Positions 54,390 through 64,000 of a stretch of DNA of 64,000 bases are shown piece after piece. The stretch is from Trochalopteron elliotii. Its lineage: Eukaryota > Chordata > Aves > Passeriformes > Leiothrichidae. Position 1 is the stretch's first letter. Every line of letters starts with the position of its first letter. The DNA lies in NCBI GenBank assembly GCA_024734555.1, contig JANPWX010000641.1, forward strand, positions 119,291 to 183,290, written 5' to 3'. The translations under genes were made by a program, and so were the position numbers. The notes beneath the pieces are model-generated. The model saw only the letters and a list, made by a program, of their open reading frames with translations, had not been told where the DNA came from and searched no databases.

Positions 54390-55290
54390 CCACAGAATCC
54401 CAGAATTGTTTGGGTTGGAAGGACCTTAAAGCCCATCCAGTGCCACCTCTGCCATGGGCAGGGACACCTCCCACTGTCCCAGGCTGCTCCAAGCCCCAGT
54501 GTCCAACCTGGCCTTGGACACTGCCAGGGATCCAGGGGCAGCCACAGCTTCTCTGGGCACCCTGTGCCAGGGCCTGCCCACCCTCCCAGGGAACAATTCC
54601 TGCCCAATATCCCATCCAGCCCTGCCCTCTGGCAGTGGGAAGCCATTCCCTGTGTCCTGGCACTCCAGGCCCCTGTAAATTGTCACTCTCCATGTTTCTT
54701 GTCAGGCCCTTCAGGCCCTGCAAGGCCACACTGAGCTCACCCCAAAGCTTCTCCTCTCCAGGTGAACACTCCCAGCTCTCCCAGCCTTTCCTCCCAGCAG
54801 AGCTGCTCCATCCCTCTGATCCCCCTGGGGCCTCCTCTGGATCTCTCCAGCAGCTCCAGGTCCTTGCTGTGCTGGCCCAGGGCTGGGGCAGCTCTGCAGG
54901 TGGGCTCTGAGCTGAGCACAGGGGCAGAGGGGCACAATCCCCCTCCCCTCCCCTGCTGCCCAGGCTGGGGCTCAGCCCAGGGCAGGGGGTTCAGGGCTGG
55001 GGCAGCTCCAGCTCTCACCCACAGCAGCCCCAGGTCCCTGTCCCAGGGCTGCTCCCTCTGCTCAGCCCAGCCTGGATTGATCCTGGGGCTTGTCCTGGCC
55101 CAGGGGCAGCTCCAGCTCTGGGCGTGGTGAAACCTCCTGAGGTTCCTGTGGGCTGGAGCTTGTCCACATCCCTGTCCAGGCATTGCTGTGGAAGTTGGGA
55201 ATGTAACTTCCAGGGGAAGGCAATTCCTTGGATCTCTGCCTTAAGTTCCTCCTGAATGCTCCAGAGCTGCTGCACAATCGGGTTCAAGGC
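54390..55290 (-). mobile_element. CR1 LINE, longest copy in the window
   Basis: About 900 bp of reverse-complement CR1: cagaatcccagaattgtttg, ccatgggcagggacacctcc, gtggctgccc-complement, then ctcctctccaggtgaacact, gatctctccagcagctccag and further 3' UTR-proximal sequence. Most other copies are truncated to 100-450 bp. Confidence 0.88.
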
Positions 55291-55720
55291 TGGAGGGTCT
55301 TGGTTTGGGATGTTCCTGGTGAAAGGAGCTCCACTTGTTCTTTCTCATTTCAGGAGATGGGAGAGAGGTTTGCTGAAGCTAGGACTTGTTAAAAAGAGGG
55401 TTTTCTATATGAAATGTAATAATAAAAAATGTGTGTCTCTTCCACTACATCCATCATCATTCAGGAGCTGAAATATTCCCCATTTGCTGCAACTGGAAAA
55501 CTCCCAGAATTTCCCTTTGAGAGCTCTTCAGCAAATTTCAGAACACATTCAAAGAAAGGGGGGGGAAATGATATCAAAATGCCGTATTTCATCTAAAAAT
55601 ATTTCAACTGAAGTTTCCCTGCCAGCTCCAAATGAAAACACAGAGAGCCCCATGGGAAGGGCTGGGAGCAGTAAATAGGTTTCCTCTTTTATTCAGCATA
55701 ATTCCCATTTATGCCATTGA

Positions 55721-56282
55721 CTTGCAAAAATCTCCCAAATCACCAGAAAGGAAAAACCCAAGCAGAAGTTTGCTGCTTCCTGCCCAGTTTTACCCCCAGG
55801 ATTTTTCCTCAGAGCTGGTTTTCCACCCTTTGGCCAGTCCTGGGATGTGTAATGATGTTTTTTGTGAGGGTGGAGAGGTCTTGGCACAGAGAAGCTGTGG
55901 ATGTCCAAGGCCAGGCTGGATGGGGTTTGGAGTTTGGGAAGGTGTCCCCGCCCATGCTGTAGCCGATTCCACAGGGACAGCAGGAACAAGCAGGATTCCA
56001 AGGCTTGCAAAAATCTCCTAAATCACCAGAAAGGAAAAACCCAAGCAGAAACTTGCTGCTTCCTGCCCAGGATTTTTTTTCAGAGCTGGTTTTCCACCCT
56101 TTGGCCAGTCCTGGGATGCGTAATGGTGTTTTTTGTGAGGGTGGAGAGGTCTTGGCACAGAGAAGCTGTGGATGTCCAAGGCCAGGCTGGATGGGGTTTG
56201 GAGTTTGGGATGATGGAAGCTGTCCCTGCCCACACTGTAGCTGATTCCACAGGGACAGCAGGAACAGACAGGATTCCAAGGC
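55721..56282. repeat. 283-bp tandem duplication
   Basis: The copies start at 55721 and 56004 with cttgcaaaaatctcc. Each contains a truncated CR1 piece (ggatgtccaaggccaggctg) and ends gggacagcaggaac...caggattccaagg. The second copy has lost about 12 bp near cctgcccag. Confidence 0.92.
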
Positions 56283-56512
56283 AGTGCATCCATCATGGGA
56301 ACCACCTCCAGTCAGGCTCGATGTGTCACATTTCTTCTCCTCCAGAGTGGCCTGTGCTTAATGTCACCAGGAAACGGATGGCTGTTGCTTTCCACCTTGG
56401 TGGGTGAGGAGTGAAATCAATCTCGGTGTGAAGCATGGACTGAAACAGCCACTCCAGGGCAGTTCCAGAGCCCCCTGAGCCACACAGGAGACAGGCAACC
56501 CCGGAACAACCA

Positions 56513-57127
56513 CCAGGGTCAGTAAACATAATAAACTAATGAAATTCTTACAACTACTTTATCCATGCTGGCCTTAAATTAAAAGAGGAAAAAAAAAATT
56601 TTTACCCAATTACAAGGTACCACCCAACTCCAAGAAGAAGGTGAAAAAGGACTCAGCCTCTGCCCTAAACCTTCCATCTTGCTTTATATATATTACTGTA
56701 GTCTAAACCCTTAAACTCTAAGTTTTGCACCCTGTGATATCACACACTTCTATCCAAACTCCACACCCACAATCCCAGTGCTGTCACTCAATTTTGGAAG
56801 CCTTTTCCAAGGCCTCAGGTCAGTGCAGTGTTTGCTTGGGGGTCAGTGCCTGTCAGCACAGAAAGTCTGAAATTCTCAGAGCCCAGAGCTCCAACAGATA
56901 TCTTTGAAGTGAGTTTTAATGTCTCTCCCAACCTCAAGCCACACAAGTTTGTTACAGAATTAAGGAGAGTTTAACCAGACCGTTTGAATTCCTGAACTTC
57001 AGAGTAATGGGAGAAATGGGTCAGCACGACCCTGAATTTCCTGAATAACCACCAGGGTCAGTAAACATAATAAACTAATGAAATCCTCATAACTACTTTA
57101 TCCACACTGGCCTTAAATTAAAAATAC
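56513..57127 (-). mobile_element. LTR-related region with a repeated 75-bp block
   Basis: The block ccagggtcagtaaacataat...ctggccttaaattaaaa occurs at 56513 and again at 57052. Between them the minus strand shows a TATA box (atatataaagcaag) followed by text also present at 58252-58320 (acccaattacaa, accacccaactccaagaaga), which marks an avian LTR family. The element may be nested or rearranged. Confidence 0.55.
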
Positions 57128-57179
57128 TGTCACACCAAAGGGGAAAAAAATTTAACAAACCACAATCTCCATCCCCTGA

Positions 57180-57480
57180 GTGTGTGATTAACTCTCTGTG
57201 TGACAGCAGAGAGCTGGGATGGAGCACCCCAAATGCTCCTCCTGCTTTGGCTCCTTCATGGCACACGCCCAGGGCAGCGGCGGGGCAAGACTGATCACAT
57301 CCTCAGAGCTCTGCAGTTCAGGTTTACTGCTGAGAAATCAGCCAGAAACGCTTCCCACTCCCGGGGAAGAGGCACAGAGAGATGAGCCAGCCCTGCCGTC
57401 ATCATCGCCACCGCTAATAGTGCTGGTGATTAGCGACTCGTAATTACAGCACAGGTAATTAGCTCCTCATTGAGAAGGAT
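57180..57480. promoter_or_regulatory. Candidate conserved non-coding element with TAAT motifs
   Basis: Not repetitive, keeps CpGs, and in 57405-57475 has clustered homeodomain-like cores (gctaatag, gattagc, gtaattac, gtaattagc). Inference only; no conservation can be measured here. Confidence 0.35.
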
Positions 57481-58019
57481 CCCACGTTCGGATCTCAGGA
57501 AATCTCAGAGTCTACACAGGAGCTGGATGTTGAGAAGTGTTGAGAAAGCAGCAGATCTTGGAAGGATTCTGCCAGCCACTCCTGGAAAGCAGCTGAGAAG
57601 AACTTTGGGAATGTCAAGTCTTCAAATTAACATTAAAAAAAAAAAAATTAAGAATTTTTAAAAAATCTAATCAGTTTTAGGATTGGCTTGGTCTCCAGCC
57701 CAAGAACACCCAAGGAATGCATAAAGGCGAGCCTGGATGTGGCAGGTGACACCTCAGGAGGTGTGGGGACAGCCAGTCCAGGACGTTTAAAACTCCTCTC
57801 CTGTCTCACTCAGCAAGGAAGGACCCTCCAAACACACTTGGTGCCGATTTTCCACTGAGGTTTGAGCAAGAGCAACACTCAGGAGGAGTTTCCCCAAGGA
57901 CAGGAAAGATGGGGGCTGATGGCTTTACACACAACTCGATAGGTGAGGGTCTTTAAGGAGAAATGGGTGTCGATATCTGCTGCATTTTATCTTTCTTTTT
58001 TGCCAGGGTCAGGATTAAA

Positions 58020-58320
58020 TGTGTGAGATGATATTTCATGTTCAGACTCAGATGTTTATTAGTTCTTATCTACGTTACATTTTCACAAGCTGTGAGTTCT
58101 CCAGCACTTCTAGCTAACAAACTAAAAATGGAGCCCCAAACTCTCTCTCAAAAAGGCCTTTTAAGCACAAACTGTCCAATTATTAAAGGACACTTAAATT
58201 ATTTTTACTTTTAACCCAATAACCAACCACCCGTGGCCCGCAATGCGGATTTTTCTACCCAATTACAAAACACCACCCAGACCCGTGAAGACGAAGGTGA
58301 AAAAGAAGGACTCAGCCTCA
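58020..58320 (-). mobile_element. LTR fragment, minus orientation
   Basis: On the minus strand it carries AATAAA (ctaataaacatctg) near 58053 and a TATA-like ttaaaagg near 58158. It shares 58252-58320 with 56590-56660. Ends not resolved. Confidence 0.55.
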
Positions 58321-58571
58321 GAACAGAGAAAAGCAGGGACTCAGTGGCCAGGAAGGAGAGGGGCAGTGGGAAGTGGGAACAGAGAAAAGCAGGGGCTCAG
58401 TGGCCTGGCTGAAGGTGCAGGAAGAGCCTGGGGAGCTGCTGAGCATCCCCAGCCCTGCTGGTGCTGAGGTGGCTCCTGGCAGGGCACAGGGAGGCAGGCA
58501 GGATGCCAGGGAGGAAGGAGGAGACCTGAAGGACAACAGGACAGCCCAAAATCTGAGCAGGGACAGGGGAC

Positions 58572-59306
58572 TGTCTTGGGTTGCAATATGTAACCAAAAA
58601 TGTGTATTCTATTTTTGATCTGCTGAAACTGGGTGGGGACGTGTTTTTTCTCTTCTCTGACCCGTTCCTCATAACTCCAGCAGGGAAGGGGTGGGTGTCT
58701 TCTGTTAATGGGCAGCTGTTAAAGCAGCTGGGGCAGTGTTCTTTATCCCTTCCAGGACCCATCCTCCCTCCAGGGGATCTCTGCTGTCCATGGGCCATCC
58801 AGGCTCACTGCAGGGCTGAGACAATTCCATCATCCCACCCAGGGGGAGGAGCCCAGCATTCCCACCTGGATCAAAGCTGGGATCCAGAACACCAGCACAG
58901 CCTGTGTGCACTGGATTGCCAGAGGGAGACCAGACCCATCTCAGCACCACTGGACCCTTCTACAGGATCATCTCTGCTCCAACAGAGCCACATCTGGCAC
59001 TGCAGGAGGATTTATTTGGACTGTTCCCAACACCCTGACCAACAGGGTGTCAGGTCCTGTTCTGACTCTGGCAGGGTTTCTAGGATTTTGTTTGGTTTTT
59101 TGTTTGTGTTTTTTTCTTTTGTACTACTACATTTGTATTTTTTTTAATATTCATAGCAAAGAACTGTTATTCCTACTCCCATACCGTAGCCTGAAAAGCC
59201 CCTAATTGCAAAATTATAATAATTTGGAGGGAGGGAGTTTACATTCTCCATTCCAAGGAGGGCTTCAGCTTTCCCTGGCAGACACCTGGCTTTCCAAACT
59301 AAGACA
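58572..59306 (+). mobile_element. Solo LTR, 735 bp, same family as 17863-18754
   Basis: Starts TGTCTTGGGTTGC and ends AACTAAGACA, flanked by ggggac on both sides (58566-58571, 59307-59312). It matches the 892-bp LTR along its length (for example ccctgaccaacagggtgtca) but lacks two of that element's three internal repeat units. Confidence 0.9.
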
Positions 59307-62300
59307 GGGGACACTGTCTCTCCTCAGTTCCTGAAGCATTTTCCTTCAGCAGGGTGCTCTGAACCAGGGGCCCAGCAGCACCAGGGGCTCTTTGATCCCT
59401 CAGAGGACTCAGCTGAGCCCACAGCCAGCCCTGAGAGCCTGGCAGGGGCTGCCAGGGAGGCAGCAGCAGGACAACAGCAGCCCTGCAGGGATCACTGCAG
59501 GGATCAGGCACCCCAAAGGCACCAAACTTTGGAGTTTCTCACTGAAACTCCTGAAGGAGAGGAGGAAAGGCAACCACAGCAGAGGCTGAGTAGCCACAGC
59601 AGCAGGAGGGCAGGGACAAGGGGAAGGGATGGGGAAAGCAGGGAGAGATTTATTCCCTGTGGCACACAAAGCTGGGAGGATGTCAGTGAGTTAGAAACAC
59701 ACTGTTAGGAGTTAGAAACCTGGCTCAGGGAAGAAAAATCTGAATAGATCCAGGAGTGAATAGAAAAGCAGTGCAATTTCCAGCTGCCTGGACATGACCC
59801 AGAGCTGGGAAGATGCAAACCCAAGAGGACAAATCTCAGCTGGCACTTTGCACCCACAAGGGCTGCAAACAGAATGACAGGAGAGCAGGAAAAACATTAA
59901 TTTCTTCCCCATAACATCAGATCTTTACCATAGCAAGCATCAGGAGAAGTGCAGGATGAGCTGACTTTGATTATTCTCCTCCACAGATAAAATCCTCAGA
60001 AATCTGCAGGCAAAACTAAAAATAATTTGATGCCTCTGACTTACTGCTCTGGAAACATGAATAGAGATGAACGTGGTGGATTGTCACGTCACTGGTTTCA
60101 AATAGTCCTAAAAATCAGGGCCAGCTCACCACTGAACACAGGCAAAGCATCTTGATTGGAAAGGCCTCATGGAGCAAGAAGAGAAATCATAGAAATGCAC
60201 CTCATTTGGGCAAGGAAAAAACGTGAGGGGGGTGAAAGGAAGCCCATCCACGGGGCACAGGGAGAGCACACTGAAACTGCTGGAATGAGAGGAAACCCAA
60301 CAATGCATTCACCTGAAAAGCCAGAGATTTTATAGAATTCCTTTGTGCTGGTGACAGTTGGCACCTCTAAGAGAAGTTTTACTGCAGTTTGCTGAGAAGT
60401 CAGACTTTATTAAGGAGGGAAAGCCCAGAGGCCTGAGCTGACAAAGCTCTGGGGCTCCTCACCCACCCTAGCCTGCCCCATCAGCTGCTCAGGCTCACAG
60501 AGAAACACATTTTTGTTTCTATTTCACCTGGAGCTGCAGCCAGCCAGGATCCCACTGGGAAAGGTGCAGGCTGAGCCCAAAGAGCTGCTGAACCCCCCCC
60601 AATATGCAGTGCTGAGGAATAAGCACTGGCTCCATCAATCCTGCCCAGGGAGAGCTGCTCCTGCTGCCTCCTCAGGGCTCTGAAGAGGGGAGAACTCAGC
60701 TCTCCTCCAGCAGCTGAAAAGGGATGGAAGGATCTGGGAAAGAATGATCTCTGAGCACCCAGTCAGGCTCCAGAGTCACTTTAATCACTGCCACAAGAGG
60801 CTCCAAGTGCAGGCCAGCTATGGAGAATGTCCTGGATTTCTGGGAAGAGGAGCAGCACAGAGGTGAAGCCTTCAATGCATCTTCCTCCCTCCTTTCCTTT
60901 CTCTTCACATTCAGCTTGTGCCAATTTGACTTTGATTCCCCCTAATCTGATTTGAGAACTGCAAGTGGCACAGCTGGGCCAACCTGGCTGGAAGGAGGTG
61001 CTGACAAAGGGAGAAAAAGGAGTTCAAAAGCCTCATTTATCTCCTCGCCTCAGCCTGCTGCAACTGCAGGATGAACCTCTGGTTCTGTTCAAGTTTCCAC
61101 TCTCAGGACAAAGCAGAGGCCCCAGGAAATTCAAATTTAGGTCTCCTATGTATCATTTTTGTATCCCAGGCTTTGATTTCCATTGTGGCTTAAGAGAAGG
61201 GCAAATAAAGGAAGTGCAGCTCTCCTAGACTAACTAAAAACACAGAAGGAGCAAAGGACCCACATTCAGTAGGATCAGTCACTGCTCTCTGCCCCCTCCT
61301 GCAAAACACCAAGAAAGAAAAATTCCTCCCTCATTTCATGTTTGCAATGATGGCTTTGTTAAAAGGGGTGATGAGCAAAGAAAAAGGGGTAAAAAAAATC
61401 TGCTTTTTTCTTCTCTTTCCCCTCCCTTTTATGCACAGCCTCAGGACAGACTAAAAGCAAGGAGAAAGCCAAAATCTCGTCTCTTTCCATGATGCAGCTC
61501 TTCTGCTGCGAATAATTAACACCAGGCAAAGTCAGATCACAGCAGGTAGCAGTGAACTGGGAACAAATGTGCAGGGAATGAGGGATTGTCTCTGTAACCA
61601 GGGGAAGGAGGACACAAGAACACTTTGCCACTGTGACAAATTAATCAGCTCCGCTCTCCTCCAGCCTCTGCTCCTCTTGCAGGGGGAGGTTTTATGATCT
61701 CAATCTGGCAAAAGTCCTCAGGATGGGGAAAGTTGTCATGAAATTCAGCAGGGCAAGTCCCTGAACCAGCCAGGTTTGGGGAGGTTGGGATGGGGCTGTG
61801 CTGCCTCCTGAGGAACTGCTCCAACACCACAAAAACCTCAGTGACCTGGGACAGAGACACAGAGATCCCCCAGGGAGCCTGGAGCACAGCTAGGGGAGGG
61901 TGTTTGGTGGGATGAAACACCCACACTCCAGACTGCTCAGAAAAGGTTGAGAAAAAGAATTAAATCCCATTTTCCTGCCCCTTTCTCCCTGTCCCTTGTC
62001 CCCTGCAGGGTGCCATCACAGCTGGAGCTGTGTCCCCTGCCAGGCTCCCACTGGCACAAAGCTGCTGCACCCATTCCAAACATCTCCCCACAGTCCCTGT
62101 GATCCCTCAGGATTTTAGTTTTATATATTTCATCTATTTGTAACCCTGCAGTTCTTTAGTGTACGACTCCAAACCCCACACACAGTGTGAGCTGCTGCTT
62201 CCCCATTTTGGGCAGACACAACAATTCCTCTCCAGGCCTGGGGATCAAGGACACCTCACTGCCCCAGGCCTGAGGGATGGAAACAAAAGTGAGTTGTGGG

Positions 62301-62406
62301 GGAGCAAACTTGGGGTAAATGACTTCATTACCTGATGCTGTAATTGGAAGATTAACCCCCAATATGCAAATGGACCAAACTTATAAAAGTGTGAAAAATC
62401 CATGAC

Positions 62407-62800
62407 CTGTCATGCATTTTGGGTGTAGCCCCTGAGGGGCTTTGTCTGCCCTAAATGTACCTGAAGTAGCCCTGGTTTCCTGCCTGAGATGTTTTGGTTT
62501 TCTGAAATTCTTTTCCCAGGGAATTTTACGTAAACAAGAGAGATGTTTTTGTAACTGTACTTTGTTTTCATTCCTTTTCCTAGGAGGGACTTCTTGATGT
62601 CTCCCTGGTCTGACCAATGTGAGTGAAGAGGTTTGTCTTTGTTTCACCAATCAAATTGGTCTGTGTAAAATAGTATAAAAGGGAGACACATCCCAAAAAT
62701 AAAGGAGTCGTTTCAGCCTTCTGAAGTCAGAGTCTTTGTCATTGTGGTGTGGAACAGCATCAGTCCTTCAATAAATATACCTGCTTTTTGTTTTCTTAAT
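62407..62800 (+). mobile_element. LTR-like element (ends not resolved)
   Basis: Promoter-type order: CCAAT (caccaatcaaattgg), TATA (agtataaaaggg) near 62673, AATAAA (aaaaataaagg) near 62697, and a TG-rich tail with a second AATAAA near 62770. No flanking duplication identified. Confidence 0.55.
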
Positions 62801-63459
62801 CTTGTCTGGCCTCTGTTTCTAGGTAGCCCAAAAAGGAATCACCTGTCTCAGGTGATCCCATAAAACACATCCAGGACAGAGCAGTTCTGGGGAAAACACA
62901 GCCCAGGCCCTGCCCAGCTCGGTTATCACAGCCAGAGGAGCAAACCTTGGCAGCAGCCATCACTCCTCACTGCCTGGGCTGGAAATACCTCAGGCTTCAC
63001 CATAAATATTTGAGGACATGACAAGCAGCATTTTTCACACTCGAGAGGCTCAGACTCCCGGGATCCCAATGCATCATTCTGGGATTGTGGCCTCTCTGGC
63101 CAGAATTCCTCCTGTCTCGCCACCCTGGGTGCTCCCCCCAGCCTGAATCCCTGCCAAAAAGCACTTAGCCTTGAAATAAGTTCAATCATCTTCCTCCCAG
63201 CATCCCAGGATAACGTTTATCCTCTTTTGCTTTGTGTAATCCAAAGCATCAAAACGCTTCACCCATGTATTGTGTGGCATCATCCAGCTCATTACCAGGC
63301 AGAATTAATACCCGAGCTGTAGGAAACTCCCTAATCCCAGCAGCCCCTGGAAAAAAGCTGGGATGAGGGGAGGGTGAGGGCTGGGAGGGGAACAGCACCA
63401 GGAGGAGGAACAGAGCAGTGAAGTGGCTGCTGAGGGAGGGAACACCAGGAGGCCAAGGC

Positions 63460-64000
63460 GGGGATGGGGATGGGGATGGGGATGGGGATGGGGATGGGGA
63501 TGGGGATGGGGATGGGGATGGGGATGGGGACAGGATGGTGTTGGGATGGGGATGGGGTTGTGGTTTGCATGGGGTTGGGGTTGGGATGAGAATGGGGATA
63601 ATGATGAGGATGGGGATGGGGTTAGGGATGGGGATAGGGTTGAGATGGGGATGAGGATGGGGTTGGGGTTGACGCAGGGTTGGGATGGGGATGGAGTTGG
63701 GGACGACATAGGGTTGGAATGGGGATAGGGTTGAGATGGAGATGAGGATGAGGATGAGGATAATGATGAGCATGAGGATGAGGATGGGGATGGGATGGGG
63801 ATGGTGTTGAGATGGAGATGGGGTTGGGGTTGGCATGGGGTTGGGATGAGGATGGGGTTGGCATGGGGTTGTGGTTGGGGATGAGGACAATGATGGGGAT
63901 AGGACTGGCATGGGGTTGGGGTTGGCATGGGATTGGGGTGGGAATGAGGAAGGGATGGGGATGGGGTTAGGATGGGATTGGAGAGGGGGATGAGGACAAT
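63460..64000. repeat. GGGGAT hexamer array, perfect then degenerate
   Basis: 63460-63531 is twelve perfect GGGGAT units. From there to the window end the same hexamer decays into ggggttg, gatgagg and gataggg variants. The very long ORFs over it are periodicity artefacts. The plus strand is able to form G-quadruplexes. Confidence 0.95.

Noticed and set aside
54283..54910. Overlapping ORFs of 148-185 residues
   Set aside because: All derive from the CR1 3' untranslated region; the same peptides recur at other CR1 copies (for example 32823-33188).
63249..63928. Pro-rich ORFs over 200 residues on the minus strand
   Set aside because: Translation of the GGGGAT array; periodicity artefact.

Overview
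This is bird genomic DNA, about 64 kb from inside one large gene. I read ten exons of CACNA1B on the minus strand. This gene encodes the pore-forming alpha-1B subunit of the N-type voltage-gated calcium channel Cav2.2. The bird assignment rests on many CR1 LINE 3' ends with the avian octamer tail (ATTCTGTG-like) and on several avian-style solo LTRs. A passerine is a guess from the LTR load, not something I can prove. No complete second gene, RNA gene, CRISPR array or prokaryotic system is visible.

The exons lie at 50320-50435, 43756-43812, 41067-41156, 37297-37506, 26690-26802, 22980-23092, 17648-17779, 16761-16833, 11752-11869 and 3844-3911. In transcription order they join without a break into 1090 nt: one base finishing a Gly codon plus 363 whole codons. 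They encode the end of domain I S6, the I-II linker with the beta-subunit binding site (AID), and domain II S1 to S6 with its voltage sensor and pore loop. Domain I proper should lie beyond position 64000 and the II-III linker to the left of position 1. The paralogue call (B rather than A or E) rests on the pore-loop signature [10 protein letters not shown] followed by GMFSS.

The introns hold CR1 fragments in both orientations, at least seven well-bounded LTRs (TG...CA ends, mostly 4-6 bp target duplications), and several G/C-rich minisatellites (units 6, 20, 21 and 25/28 bp). There is also an AT-rich duplicated block, a cluster of local duplications at 22.0-25.7 kb, and a CpG-rich patch beside the second exon.

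The most interesting points are about splicing. The 3912-11751 intron has a textbook U12-type donor (GTATCCTT), with an in-frame competing U2-like donor 6 nt upstream. One solo LTR begins 13 nt inside the intron after the IIS1 exon. Another sits 30 nt upstream of the acceptor of the AID exon, so that intron's branch point is probably LTR-derived. The acceptor that in mammals is thought to give +/-Ala415 isoforms lacks the upstream AG here. All identifications are from reading and memory; no database search was possible.
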